From NCBI RefSeq assembly GCF_016801865.2, contig NC_068938.1:50694389-50758388 (forward strand): a stretch of DNA of 64,000 nt, given 5' to 3'. Shown piece by piece: positions 29,901-42,128 of the stretch. Position 1 is the first letter of the stretch; the number at the start of each line of letters is the position of its first letter. The position numbers were made by a program, and so were the translations under genes. The DNA comes from Culex pipiens pallens. Lineage: Eukaryota > Arthropoda > Insecta > Diptera > Culicidae. The notes beneath the pieces are model-generated. The model saw nothing but the letters and a program-made list of their open reading frames with translations. It made no database searches and was not told the origin of the DNA.

Positions 29901-32584
29901 ATATATTTTTTTGCATAAAATTTAAAACTTTTAGGCCACGTTGTTTATGCACGATCCCTTTAAAGACCCGACTCCGGCTCCGATTCCAACTGCTATCAAC
30001 AAATAACTTCATTTTGTCAATGTTTCGAAAAGTTTTCAAACAATGCAATGTTTGTAAGTTTTTAGTATTTTCGAAAGTTTTCGTTTTAAAAATCTTCATT
30101 TCATGAGCTTTCTGTGGCCACTTTCTTGGAGTCAAACGAGAAATCTTTTGGAAATTGAAATTACTTGTGGATTTTACTGGTGTGTAAACCCTTTACAATT
30201 CTACTGGTTTTTGAGTAAGTGCTCACAAAAAAAATTACATCATTATTAATTCTCGACGATAACTCGTTCTCCCTAGCACGTAATGACCGCACAGGGATCA
30301 ACGTTGAGAGCAAACACATGATTGATTACCGCGAACCCACAAACACCCAAAGAAACACTATTGAGCATGCCCGGGCGTGTGACAAACAGGCGACAGCCCA
30401 CACTCATGGCCACCACACGATTGGACAAAATGACCCCTTGGCTTAGACCTGCACTGGCCGCCAATAGCCGCCGGTGGCACCCGTCGACGCTTTGGACAAG
30501 ATTAGCCGATCATGTTCTGATTACCTGGCCTGGGCAAATCGTGCACATTTCGTATACGCACGTGCGTGGGCTCAGCCCAACTGGTTCAGCAGCCGCAGCA
30601 AGTTGCATTAATTTCATAATTTATTGCACTCTCGACGTGTTGCAGGCGGTGTGGTGCAGTGGAACACATTTCATCGCACATGTTCACACAACTGTTAGGA
30701 CACGGCTTCAATAGCGGGGGGAGGGGGACCTCTGGCGTACACCCACTAGAGCAGGTCTCCTTCCGCCACGTTCGATGAGTTGTGGAAGAGAGTTGCTTGA
30801 AAAGATGAACGAAACGATTTGGATATTCAAATCTTATGGTGCAGATTCTTTTCAATTTTTGAAAAGAAAAAATCAAATGAGAGGTTTAGCATTTTTAATA
30901 ATCTTGAAAAAGGTCAATCATCAACAAATTCTAAACTTGGATCAAAGATTGTTTGCGAAATTCGGTGAAATTTTCTCACCCAGATTGTACGCTTAAGAAA
31001 TGAGCAGTAAAAATAGGACATTATAAATAATTCAGACTTTTCAAAACAAAACTCTTATCAAAGCTTACAGTTATCACTTTTATTTGATAATTTCTTAATT
31101 TTTTTCCATGCAATAAAAATAAACAAATCACATGATTTAAAATTGAATTTTTATAATTGACCAATTTGCTGCTTATCAACTGTTTTTCCATCCATTCGGA
31201 AAAGTCCGCAAACAGTAACCGGTACGGGTCCGCACACACACATGCCGCCTGACAAGCAACAAATAACCGTACAACATATTTAAGCCGATAAGGGTGGCTA
31301 TTAAATTATTAATAACTATATAAATATTGATTGAATAATTTATTGGCACCACCGAATGCGCGATGTTCGATTCGAAAAAGGTGCGTATCGATGAGGGTGC
31401 CAATCGTTGAGTTCGCAAAACCACTCCCCTCTTACTGCCATTGATGGAGAGTTTCGCGGTTTTGCGGTTTGCGCGGTGGTCAAGCAAAAATTTAGAGGGG
31501 GTTCACCAGACCCACACCGACTGACTGTGGGTACGACATTTTTTAAACGTTTATGAAAAACGAGGAAAAACATCGTTCCCGGTTAGTGATGACCGGTGGC
31601 TTATGCGAGGCCAGCATGTTTGCATAATTTTGCGAGTGCTTAACTCGACAAGATGTGTTTACGAAAATCTTGACTGCTTGTGCGTGATAGTTGTTTTGCA
31701 CTTGGAAAGGAAACATGATCGGAACCCGTTAGTCGTTGGGGCAGTCGATCAATTTTAGTCGTGAATATTTGCATTTACTGACATTCAATCAGGGCAATAT
31801 CCCAATCAACTTGACATCATAGTCATAATTCATAGATTACTGATCCATATTTTTATACTCTTGCAAACATGCATGTTAAATTATTTTCTACATCATAGTG
31901 TTGATCATACAAATTTCAATACAAATTTTAAGAACGTATATTTCATCAAATGACACCATTGATATGACAGAGCCTTGTAGCGTAGACCAACACAACTGGT
32001 GATCGTTTCAGGCATGTTGACATTTTAGTTGAATTAAAAATTATAGCTGAATCCACTTTTTAAATGAGTTTTGAAATTATTAAAAAGATCTTATATATTC
32101 CTACGCAACGATTGGTCGTATTGTAGATCTGGACATAACTTTTATCAAAACTACTGAGAATATTGGCATCAAAACGAGTAAATTTTAACCGATGTGGCCA
32201 TAACCCAAGATTTAGCCAGTAAAAAAAAACTTGGCAAGAATGTTGTGCTTTTTTTTAAATTCCACACGCAAATATTCTTTCAAACAATCATTATTTAGTT
32301 TCCAATTGTGAGTAGATTGGTATTTATAAAAGTGTATACATGATTTTTCTATTAAAAATTGATTTCATTGTAACCCTGCTCAGACGGGTAGGCAAAATTA
32401 AAGAAGAAGAAATTTCGTGCCAAAAAAACAGATTTCCGATCTATAAAAAAAAACTTCACAATTGCAAATGAATCGAGCAAAGCTAGAAAATAACTGAGAA
32501 ATGGTTCCTTTGAAATCAAGCTTTAAGTTATGAATAAGTTTTGAATATTTCTTACAAACACATTACGGATATGAGCAATTATCT
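29901..32584. other. Unassigned single-copy region with GC-rich island
   Basis: No exon is supported. The interval 30270-30780 is GC-richer and gives frames on both strands without domain signal. 31180-31600 is similar. These may be regulatory or degraded sequence. A homeodomain-like TTAATTTCATAATTTATTGC block is at 30607-30626. Confidence 0.4.
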
Positions 32585-33372
32585 AACACTTCGGACAACG
32601 ATTATTTTTTGTATTTTTTTATTTGGGTAAAACTTTGTGAACCTTTTCTGTGACCAATGATTTTGCTTGATTAGTTCCCATACATTTTTGGCTGCTTACA
32701 TGGATAGTTAGCTATTAAAATATAAAAAAATCGTATCTTGAGAACAGGTTTTCTGATAAAAATAGCAGCATTTTTTTGGATATATCTTGAAAACAGAGCC
32801 CTTTATCAAAAAATCTGTAAAGTACTTTTCGATTGGAAATTTAATTTCACATTAAAATATTGCATTAAATTTGTTTTTGCAAGAAATTTTGTTTTTTTCC
32901 AAAAATCACTATTTTTCAAAAAATCATAACTCGGCGGCAGATTTTTTGACCATGTTTCTATATGGCTTAAAAGTTGCGAGTTTTTGTTTCTAAAAACATA
33001 TCAAAAAATCTCGAAAATCAAAAAATACGTATTTTGGGAAATTGAGTTTTTGTGAGAAAAAAGTTGATTAAAAAATCTGCCATTTTTTTCCGTGTTCCTA
33101 TTTTTTTCTCAATAGTCTTCAACAATACCTACAACTATGCAGAAGACACCAAATTGATCAGAAAATTTATTGAAAAGTTACAGCTGTTTGAATATTTACG
33201 TACCATTTTTATATGGACAGCAGCCAAAATTTTATGAAGACTTGTATGGGTGAACCAATGACACAAAAAAGGTTCTTTGGTCATAGAGAAGGCCCCCACA
33301 AAGTTTGAGCTTAATAAAAAAAATAAAAAAAAAATGGTCGAAATCGGCTGATTTTGTAGAGAGTTGCTCACT
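32585..33372. mobile_element. FB-A copy with truncated left arm
   Basis: The left part (32585-32700: GTGACCAATGATTTTGC, CCATACATTTTTGGCTGC) is a shortened left arm. From 32770 the full right arm follows: TATCTTGAAAACAGAGCCC, CATAACTCGGCGGCAGATTT, TTACAGCTGTTTGAATATTT, GAGAAGGCCCCCACAAAGTT, ending GTAGAGAGTTGCTCA. The deletion removes the centre of the palindrome and most of the left arm, and divergence from 20941-22865 is moderate. Confidence 0.78.
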
Positions 33373-33399
33373 TTTAACATCAAATTCGAGTTCTGCGAC

Positions 33400-34560
33400 C
33401 CCAGTTAAGTGAAATTTGAATAGTTGACTGTATATTTAATTAAAAATGCGTTTTTTAATATTTCATCTCTGCCACAGTATATACAGTATTTTAGAAAAAA
33501 ACACTCAATATTTCATTTTTTTACAATATTGATATCAAGTGATCGGGATTTTTCAGACACATTTTTTTGAAAATACTCGAAATTTTCACACATCTACGTA
33601 TTTTCTAAAAAATACTTAACATTTTATTTCTTACAATAATGTTATCAAACGATCGGGTTTTGTTATACATTTCGAATTTAATAACATCATTGTTTGAAAA
33701 TACTCAAAATTTTCACACAATTATGTATTTCCGAAAAAATACTTAAAAATTTAAGTTTTTAACAATAGGGTATCAAACGTTCTGGATTTTTGCATACATT
33801 TCGAATGTAATATATTTTTTTTTAAATTTTCAAAATTTTCACAAAACTACGTATTTTCGAAAAAAAACTACTAAAATTTTCAGTTATAGCTATCCATATC
33901 AAGAAATACTAAAATTTTGAGTATTTTTCGAAAATACATAGTTTTATGAAAATGTTGAGGATTTTTAAAAAAATGTTCGAAATTTATGAAAACATCCAAT
34001 CATTTGATATCCATATCGTGAAAAACTGAAAATTGGAGTATTTTTTCGAAAATACGTAGTTTTGTGAACATTTTTAGAATTTTCAATAAATGTTGGTTTT
34101 ACATTCGAAATGTATGAAAAAATCCCGATCATTTAATACCCATTTTGAGAAAAACTGAAATTTTAAATTTTTTCGAAAAATCGTAGTTTTGTGAAATTTT
34201 TTAGTATTTTCCAAAAAAATATTATTACACTCGAAATGTGTGATAAAATTCCGCTCATTTCATTCCCAAATTGTAAAAAACTTAAATTTTGAGCATTTAT
34301 TTGAAAATACGCAGTTTTGTAAAAATTTAGAGTATTTTCAAAACATGTCGCTACATTTCAATTTTATGAAAAATATCCGGATCATTTAATACTCATATTG
34401 TAAAAAACTGAAACTTTGAAAAAAAATTCAAAATATGTAGTTTTATTAATTTTTATTAGTATTTTCAATAAATTAATGGTATTACATTCGAAATGAATGA
34501 TAAAAAACACAATCGTTTGATAACAATATTGCAATAACAATTATTATTTTGAGTTTTTTG
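33400..34560. repeat. Head-to-head array of about 120-bp AT-rich repeats
   Basis: From about 33480 to 33885 three units read TGATATCAAG/ATCAAACGATCGGG, CATTTCGAATGTAAT-like, TTTTCACA-AACTACGTATTTTC. From 33890 to 34540 about five units read in the reverse sense: TTTTCGAAAATACGTAGTTT, TGTGAA, ACATTCGAAATGTATGA, ATCATTTAATACCCAT. Units are about 115-130 bp and diverged. The switch point is near 33890. A related single piece lies at 48110-48190. It is satellite-like in form but strongly decayed. Confidence 0.68.
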
Positions 34561-34647
34561 TGAAAAATGGAATTTTCAAAATACAGGAAAAATACGTATT
34601 TTGGTGAAAATTTTCAAGTAATTATCATTGCAATGGATAGCTGCCGT

Positions 34648-34901
34648 GAGGGCCTCGTAGCGCGGTGGTTAGCGGCTTCGGCTGCCGATCCCTAAGTTGC
34701 TATGAGGCGCGGGTTCGATTCCCGCCTTATCCTCCTGGCCTTCTATCGGATGGGGAAGTAAAACGTCGGTCCATTTGCGTAAAAAAAGTTTTGAGTGACT
34801 CACCACACATAACTTTCGGACGTCTAGAAATGAGCAGAAACTTGCAATAGAGACCACATAAGACCCGGGGGTCGTTAAAGTGGATTGTTTTGCTTTGCTT
34901 T
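34648..34901 (+). mobile_element. tRNA-headed SINE with 13-bp duplication
   Basis: GGATAGCTGCCGT (34635-34647) and GGATAGTTGCCGT (34902-34914) flank 254 bp. The head has GTAGCGCGGTGGTTAGCG (box A) and GCGGGTTCGATTCCCGCC (T-arm, box B). A central block CCTTCTATCGGATGGGGAAG matches the one in the 9172 and 28072 SINEs. The tail GCAGAAACTTGCAATAGAGA, CCACATAAGACCCGGGGGTC is shared with 48262-48480. The 3' end is TTTGC repeats. Confidence 0.85.
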
Positions 34902-34914
34902 GGATAGTTGCCGT

Positions 34915-35514
34915 CATCTCGATTTCAAAACACTATAATTTTTTGATGTTTGCATAATTTTTCATACGATTATAGCCAATGCCACCATATAGCCAAAATC
35001 CCATAAGCTCTGTGCTTCAGTTATGCACGCCTCGGTTTTGCATCCTCCATATGCGGTGCTAGACCGAGGCATACTTTAGCTCAACAATACAAAAAATAGA
35101 CGATAAGCCAAATTGAATAAGACAATACAAATATGACGATTATCCGAAGTGATATTTGGCAAAGGCCTTCGGACAATCGAGTCTGGCCTGTATTTTGAAT
35201 ACGTGGAAAAAAGTTTCAAACCTTTTTTGATCTTATTTTCAGATACAAAATAAAATTTGCAATTGAAATCTCTGAAAACATTCTTTGGAAAAGATCAGAA
35301 AATTTCCTACATATTTGGGACCATTCATAAACCACTTGGACACTTTTTTTGAAAGTGTTTTTTTGGAGTGAGAATAATCGCTGAACCCCAACCCCTTCCT
35401 TTACTCCTTCAGGAGATTTTTTGTCTGCTTTTGTAAGGATTTTTGATTAGTTTCCAATAACTTTAAAATACTGTGACTGTTTAATACTATGTGTCTAGTT
35501 TTGTAATGAAATTT
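34915..35514. other. Unassigned sequence with pogo-type MITE remnants
   Basis: 35140-35195 carries GATTATCCGAAG, then GCCTTCGGACAATCGAGTCT and GGCCTG, which resembles the right end of the small MITE at 39295-39375. 35028-35072 has GCCTCGGT facing ACCGAGGC. No gene is supported. Confidence 0.45.
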
Positions 35515-35850
35515 GATGTTTTGCAACCCTGACAACTAACCATAGACAATAATAAGTGTACTTACCCTAGTTACCTAAACCACCTGTAAAACACACACAA
35601 ATTACATGCAAACACACAAACACACAACATACCAACTTGTAAGCCCTACACCAAACATGTAAATACCTACAGACAAAACGACACAAATTGTACAGACATA
35701 CACAAACCCCAAAACCAGCACCACTGCTACGCGAGATCTGTCATCTCGGCGCAGCATAACAGATGTAAACACAAAACATAATTGCAATAAAAGTCAAGTC
35801 TACAACGAACCGTCGCGGAGTTCAGTTCGCGTCACAGTAAAAGCGGCAAT
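35515..35850 (+). mobile_element. Possible solo LTR
   Basis: The block starts TGTTTTGCAACCCTGACAAC and is strongly A/C-rich for 250 bp. It then has a GCGAGATCTGTCATCTCGGC hairpin, an AATAAA signal (about 35788) and a GC-rich end CGTCGCGGAGTTCAGTTCGC. This order (U3-like, polyadenylation signal, R/U5-like) resembles BEL/Pao-type LTRs of mosquitoes. No duplication or primer-binding site could be fixed, so it is tentative. Confidence 0.3.
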
Positions 35851-37399
35851 TTTACTTGAACCAAGTCCGAAATACTAAGTCGCGGGTGTGATTAGTGGGA
35901 GAGAACATGCAGAGGAGTTAGTGTGAAGGAAGAAGGCATGCAAGGAGCGGAATAAAGGAAAAGGAGTGAGGAAGTGCGTGCAAGGAAAAGGAAGATTCTG
36001 GGGGAAGTGAATTGTTTGGGGACACAGGCCGTCGGTGATCCGGGACGGCCGAAACTTGTGTCCAGTGCGTGGACAGTGACCTCCTTTATAAAAAAAAAAT
36101 CACTGAGCCCGCACTCTATCTTTTTTATGTCCCTTCCTTGCGCAACATCCAAACTGCAATTTCATCGATGTCACGTTGCAATTTCTCAACCCCGACAAGT
36201 TCCTTTCATTTTCCCAGGGCCTGCACACGAAACCAGGAACCAAAGCTGTAGCAGCAGCTGATAGTGAGTGCTGCTGCCAGTCACATTTTTGCCCTACTGC
36301 CCCATAGACCCAGTGCAGTGAAGCTGACTGCCGGTTGATTACGACAAAAAGTATGAGACGGCGACTTTTTTTCTTGTGCCGCGGCCTTTTTTCAACGCGA
36401 TTTTTGCTATTTTTTCCACAAACAAACATTCCAAAGTGGACCGGACTAGTGTGCACTAGTTTTTTGCTCCTTCTTTTACACCAAATACTGAAAAAATGAC
36501 AGAACCGCGGCCCTAATTTAGCGGCTTTCAAAGACCTATTAGAGGATTGCCAATCTTGGCCGGGGTATTGGCAACTGCTTCAGCTAAACTCTATCGTGCC
36601 GCGGATCGCGAGGAGAACGGATTAAACCGCGTTGTTGGAGACACTCTGGTCGAAGGGGACACACACTCCACAAGGTGATGGCTAGGGCCCTTGGGAGGTC
36701 GACGACTCTTGGGAGGGGAAAATCGCGCGGGGGAGACTTCGATAGATAAGATTGGACTTTTGTTGGGTTGGGAAATGCAAAGTCAGCTGATTGAGTACGG
36801 TAGAATGGCACTGCCACACAAACTCGACTACATTGTGTGGTACCTCTATGGGAGGGATTTGAATTGGCGCATGATGGGTGGTTTTGAGAGTAATTGATTT
36901 ATGATGATTACCGCCGGCCACCGGCGGTGGCTGATAGTGATTGGGAAAGGTAATTCATTATTCAACCAGTATAGTAAAGCGATTTGAAGCTGTCACTGGA
37001 GTGATGTGAAAAGATTTGTATAATTTTAGATCGCGGTAGCGGAAAACCTGCTGTGAAAAGCAATTTGTTGAATAATTGAAACTTAAGATCGATTTTATTT
37101 TATTTGTACCACTGCGTTAATATTTCGACAAAGTTTTGTGGATATTTCAAGTCATTAGATTGAAAAGTGCAGGTTAAACAATAATTTTAGTTAGTTTTCA
37201 CTGTTCCTAACATTTTTCAAAATTAAACAGTTTTTTTTATATGAGCCACTTTAATTGCTCCTAATTTGTTTTCATACATGAGCAGATCTTGAAAATATGA
37301 ATAAAGTTTATTAATTTACTTTTTTTGCTGTCAATGTTCGTTTGTTTTTAAAAAATTCTGTGTTTTCTGTTTAACCTTAAAAGTATTTTTTAAAATATT
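35851..37399. other. Unassigned single-copy region with GC-rich island
   Basis: 36000-36900 is mixed to GC-rich, with frames on both strands but no domain. CCGCCGGCCACCGGCGG at 36912-36928 is a perfect palindrome-like block. From about 36940 on it is AT-rich. No gene is called. Confidence 0.4.
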
Positions 37400-38575
37400 T
37401 TTTAATTTTCTTCCGACTGAAACTTTATTGTTACCTTCGGTATGCCCAAAGAAGCCATTTTGCATCATTAGTTTGTCCATATGATTTTCCATACAAATTT
37501 GGCAGCTGGCCGTACAAAAATAATGTATGAAAATTAAAAAACTGTATCTTTTGAAGGAATTTTTGAACGATTTGGTGTCTCCGGCAAAGTTGTAGGTATG
37601 GATATGGACCACACTGAAAAAAAAGATACATGGTAAAATTTTTTTGCTGATTTTTAATTTAGTTTTTGGTCACTAAAACTTGATTTGCAAAAAAACATTA
37701 TTTTTATTTATTTTTTATTTTTTGGTATGTTTTAGAGGACATTAAATGCCAACTTTTCAGAAATCGGACCATTAGTTGCTGAGATATTAACATAAGAAAA
37801 TGGTGGGTTGTTTTAGTGAGACTTGGAAAATATCAATTTTCCTGGTTTTTAACCTTTGCATGGCAATATCTCAGCAACTAAGGGTCGTATCAGCAAAGTT
37901 CAAAAAAGCAAAATATAGAGAAATTTTTCAGCTTTTCAAAAGTATTTTTTCAAAAGTTGACAAACATGTGCACTAATTAAAAAAAAATAAAAACTGCGAC
38001 TATTTTCAAAAATGTCATCTAAAAATGGATTTAACTTGAAAACGGTGCACTTTATCAAAATTTCACTTAAGTGCTTTTTGATTGCAAATTTGATTTTACA
38101 TCAAAAAATGAAGTTGAACATTTTTGCGACCAATATTTCGATTTTTTGAAAAATATCTGTATTGATTCAAAAATTCATAACTCGCTCAAAGAACTTTTGC
38201 ACAAACTGAAAATTTCTGGAAAAATTGCATTTGATGTCCTCTAAAACATCAAAAATAAAAAAAATGTGTTTTTTTGCAAATCAAGTTTTAGTGACAAAAA
38301 GTTAAATAAAAAGTCACCATTTTTTACCGTGTATCATTTTTTTCAGTGTATCAAATCGATCAAAAATTCCTTCAAAAGATATAGATTTTTGAATTTTCAT
38401 ACATCATTTTTGTATGGCCAGCTGCCAAATCTGTATGGAAAATTATATGGACAAACTAATGATGCAAAATGGCTTCTTTGGGCATACCGAAGGCACCAAA
38501 AAAGTTTCAGCCGAATTAAAAAATACAAAAATAAAATTCAAAAAAAGATCGATTTCGTAGAGAACTGCTCTTTTA
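37400..38575. mobile_element. Fold-back element FB-B, about 1.2 kb
   Basis: The left arm blocks CTTCGGTATGCCCAAAGAAG, CCATTTTGCATCATTAG, CCATACAAATTTGGCAGCTG are mirrored at 38400-38495 (CAGCTGCCAAATCTGTATGG, CTAATGATGCAAAATGG, CTTCTTTGGGCATACCGAAG). The centre is near 37980. The right terminus GTAGAGAACTGCTC matches the FB-A terminus, so FB-A and FB-B are related families. The left terminus is lost. No coding sequence. Confidence 0.8.
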
Positions 38576-39051
38576 TAAAATAAAACTCTGAATTGATGCA
38601 ATTTGATTTATTTTAATGAAATGCATTCCATTTCATTCAACATTATAAGTTAAACAAATATATTGGTTTATTAAAAATGTGTGAATTGAATCTTTTCAGA
38701 CCTTTTAAGTTTATTTGCTGTGTATGATTTATTCACTCTTTTTAAGAATTTTTTTTTGTCAGTTAAGTATTGATGCCAAAAAAATCAAAATGATAAGAGG
38801 GAAATGAAGCTCTAGAAAATTTGACAAGAGGACAAATCAACAGCAAATTTTTGCAATGGGTTTTTTACACAAATTGCTGAACCAGCTTCCGGCCGTTAAA
38901 TAACTGTTAAAGATATATAATAATGATATTTCATAAATTGGTTTCTAAACTTTGCAAGGTACACATTATATTTTTTTCTGTCTAAAAATTGAAAAATTAA
39001 TGATGCTTTTTTCAAATATCCTATTCCTTTTCTGAGAAGTCCTAAGCCAGA
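38576..39051. other. Unassigned AT-rich sequence
   Basis: No feature supported between FB-B and the hAT relative. Confidence 0.35.
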
Positions 39052-39870
39052 ATTGCTCAAAGTTTTTGGATGCCGGGCCAACATTAAAGCTCAAATGAGC
39101 TCAATGTGGGCCAAATGTGCAAAATAGTTTATTTGAAAAATTTAATTACGCCGTTTAAATTTAAAATGCTAAATAATACATCTATCAGTTGATTTTTTTT
39201 TAATTCCTGGTTTTTGTCATTTAAAAATAATAGATAACAGAAAATGAATGTTTTCAAAAGTTTTGTTGGTTTCCAATAGTTGAAAAGAATGGCACAGTCC
39301 AGACTCGGTTATCCAAAGGCCTTGGCAAAATTTCATTTCGTATGATCGAAACTTCGTATAATCGAGTCTGGACTGCATTTAGTTGAATGTACTTGTGTAT
39401 TCATTGAAATTATACTTTAAAATATTTTTAAAATTTTGACATGAAATCTGTAAAATTTATGTGGCGATGAAATTTTATCTTTTAAAATAAGTTAAAATTA
39501 AAAACGTTCCGAAATTATTTTCCAACAATTAATCCGAGGCCAATAATTCAAAAAATAATTCTATAGACATTTTGATTTTTTTTTGCCCATGATTTTAGAA
39601 GAAGGAGAAGGAGGAAATGACAAAAACTTTCTGATAATGATTGTTGAACATTTTGATGAAATTTACTATTTTTGCTTACATTGAAATGTGTGATATTCTT
39701 TCAATAAAAAAAATTGTGTAAAATATTTGTGGCGTATAATGGGGATCAAAATATGAACAAATCAATAGTTTTATTTTAATAAAAAATATAAAGAAAAACG
39801 TTTGAAATAATCCATCATTTTGAAAAAAAATGAGATCACTTCACAAACGGTAAAGGGTCACTTCACATGA
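39052..39870. mobile_element. Diverged relative of the hAT element at 55149-56196
   Basis: Shared order of blocks: TGCTCAAAGTTTTTGGATGC, GCCGGGCCAACATTAAAGCT, TCAAATGAG; ATGAAATTTTATCT; AATGGGGATCAAAATATGAA; and TCACTTCACATGATAATTGG. The left terminal CAGGGG is mutated and the right terminus is lost. A pogo-type MITE has inserted at 39295. Confidence 0.65.
39295..39375. mobile_element. 81-bp pogo-type MITE
   Basis: Terminal inverted repeats CAGTCCAGACTCGGTTATCC and, complemented right end, CAGTCCAGACTCGATTATAC. The length and CAG termini fit pogo/Tigger-like MITEs. It is nested in the hAT relative. A partial relative is at 35140-35195. Confidence 0.75.
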
Positions 39871-40044
39871 TAATTGGTGATAAGCCTTCGATCGTGATTG
39901 GACACTCAATAATATTTTAACTAAAAGAATGTAAGTGAAACAAAAAATCTTAAAAAATGTAAAAAATAAATCGACTAATTCTTTAGAAAATTGCTCTTAT
40001 ATTTTACTGAGCAACTAAAAATCGCAACTCTTATATTAAACTTA

Positions 40045-40150
40045 ACAGTAAAAATGTGTGAAACCTATGGTTAGCACAAGAAATGAACATGAATTTAATT
40101 AAATTAAATGCTAACCATAGGCTTCACACATTTTTACTGTAAAGTTTAAT
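40045..40150. repeat. Hairpin with 42-bp arms
   Basis: ATTAAACTTAACAGTAAAAA, TGTGTGAAACCTATGGTTAG, CA at 40051-40092 pairs with the mirrored sequence at 40109-40150, with only one or two mismatches. The loop is about 16-20 bp of AT-rich sequence. The size is like a long miRNA precursor, but a degenerate MITE is equally possible. Confidence 0.7.
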
Positions 40151-40286
40151 AATACTCCAGAATATAGTTAAACCGTTAAATTTTCCTAATCCGGTTAATT
40201 CACTAAACAACTCAACCACGACTCACGAGGTGCTATTATTGATTTTTTCCAGCTCACACCTGCCCTGCACCATGGTTCAATCAAAT

Positions 40287-40325
40287 TAATAAGGTGTTTT
40301 TTCTTCTTTTTCTTTCCAGGTGAGA
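40287..40325 (+). other. Recursive splice site 2 (zero-length exon)
   Basis: An uninterrupted pyrimidine-rich tract (TGTTTTTTCTTCTTTTTCTT, 40295-40314) ends TCCAG at 40319, directly followed by GTGAGA at 40320. ATTAAT at 40286-40291 can serve as branch point. It is same-strand with sites at 9595 and 54219. The downstream TGGCACGATGGAAAAACTG gives no long frame. Confidence 0.65.
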
Positions 40326-41716
40326 GCCGATGGCACGATGGAAAAACTGTAACTCATAATCACCGCCAGGTTGAAGTTGTTGTTTTGTGCACATATGCAA
40401 AATCGTGACCACGCGCCGAAGAGCTTGAATGGAACTGTTGAATGGACTTCTCAGTGCAGTCAGCCAGTGATGACTACTGAATGGATGCCAGGGAAGAGTG
40501 TTTGGTTATGAGATATCTTAACGCGATGGGTTTGTTATTGTTAGGTGGTTGCTCTTCATCTCTGCAACAAATGTGTATTTATAAATCGTTATCACCAGCA
40601 GTGTTGAGTTTAGTTACGTGACCGACGTTATGTAAAAGTTCAAGATTTGCAAGATAAATACTGTTGGAAACTAACCAAATCCAAATGACTAAAGGGGAAT
40701 TGCTTAAAAAAAACTGAATAATTCATCTTCAAATAAGTCCAATTACTGAAATTATTCCTCCACAAAACCGATACATCGTATAAACTGCATTTCCTCAATT
40801 AAAAAGCGCCCATTGCCCTGGGCTCTGTCATGAACTCTTTGCATAAGTAAATCGTTTTAGAAAACCTTAACTACTCACCCGTAAACCCCAACGCAAACTT
40901 AGCACAAACTCTGCCCCGAGCAGGCATGTATGAACTATGCGCCGTGTGCCATTCATAATCATAAATTTAAATAATTATGAAATCGATACCCCATTCACTG
41001 GCTCCGGCTGCTACCGCGGCTTAGGGGGGTAACTCTCCCAAGCCCAAAGTGCCATTGTGTTGTTGTTTTTGCGAGGTAAAATTGAAAACAAACGCCGGGC
41101 TGACTGTGGGTGGCACTAATAGGGGGTGATGTATAGGTTTCAAGCGCACCCGCTTGTTGTAATGATGTTTTTTGTTTGTTTTTTTTTTCGAAGTTTAAGT
41201 TTTCCGTGATTCTAGCTGCCACTCGAGGTTGTTAGCTTATATAAAAGTGCAAACGTGAATTTAAATGCACCAGCATTACACGCACGTTTGCTGTTGGTGA
41301 AGTTATGCATTCGTTCGAGCATTTTATGAGCTTTTCTAAATTTGTTGGAAAGTTAACAACTTTTAACATTCAAGCTTCCTTGAAAAACACTTCATAACTA
41401 GGGGTTTACAAAAAGACAACCTTATCCACCTTTATGGCTGGTGTCTTCTCCGCTCGTAAACAAAAATGAATCACATAAAATATCTGGAAATTTTGTTCAT
41501 ATTAAAATTAATTCTTTAGAAGCAGAAAACATTGTTTTCGGTATGGATCCAATTGAGTGTATCTATGAACTGGATTAAAGCTATAAGACTTGTTTGGAAG
41601 GTCTTTCGATTACCTATCCAACGATAGGTCGGATATTGGATCGGGACATAGATCTCATACAGATATAGATCCGGCTTCTAAAAAGTTCAAAAATGTCACA
41701 TAAGACTTAAGACCGG
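40326..41716. other. Unassigned mostly single-copy sequence
   Basis: No exon is supported. 40960-41250 holds a GC-rich island next to AT-rich homeodomain-like blocks (TAAATAATTATG), a layout common in insect enhancers. From 41530 the sequence looks like degraded repeat (GATCCGGC, CCTATCCAACGATAGG). Confidence 0.4.
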
Positions 41717-41724
41717 GTTCAGAT

Positions 41725-42120
41725 CAGCCCGGGAGCATGTTGACAGCTCCCATACAAACTGAGCGTACCCCTTTTTGTGGGCCCAGTGGGCCTAAGATGG
41801 CGGCCTTTGATATCATCCAGCCAAACATTTGAAAATGGCGAATAGTTTAAATTAATAAAGTTTTTGCCTTGTTTCGGGTTAAAACGACAAAATAAGCATT
41901 TTGGAATCATTTTCTTGAAAAACATGTTTAAAGATACGCCACGTTAAAATATTTGTCTAGAACAGTTGGAGGAAGCGTGCCGTGAAAGCCGTCACGAAAC
42001 AAAAGTTTCCCATGCAAATTTTTAGTAGCGTTTTTATTGGGCGGACTCCGACGAGGCCCATTTGCCATCTGTCCGTGGATACGCGCAACTCACAAAAACT
42101 GTCATGTTAGGGGACGGCTG
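41725..42120. mobile_element. 396-bp MITE with exact 8-bp duplication
   Basis: GTTCAGAT is repeated at 41717-41724 and 42121-42128. Ends are CAGCCCGGGAGCATG and, complemented, CAGCCGTCCCCTAACATG. The duplication length and CAG-start termini fit hAT-type or related elements. The interior has no transposase. The host sequence is a repeat-like block. Confidence 0.75.
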
Positions 42121-42128
42121 GTTCAGAT

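Noticed and set aside
33400..34560. CRISPR-like array
   Set aside because: The units are diverged, vary in length, change orientation and have no constant direct repeat or spacers; eukaryotic satellite-like DNA explains them.
35515..35850. Complete LTR retrotransposon
   Set aside because: No gag-pol frame, second LTR, primer-binding site or target duplication was found near it. Only a tentative solo LTR is listed.
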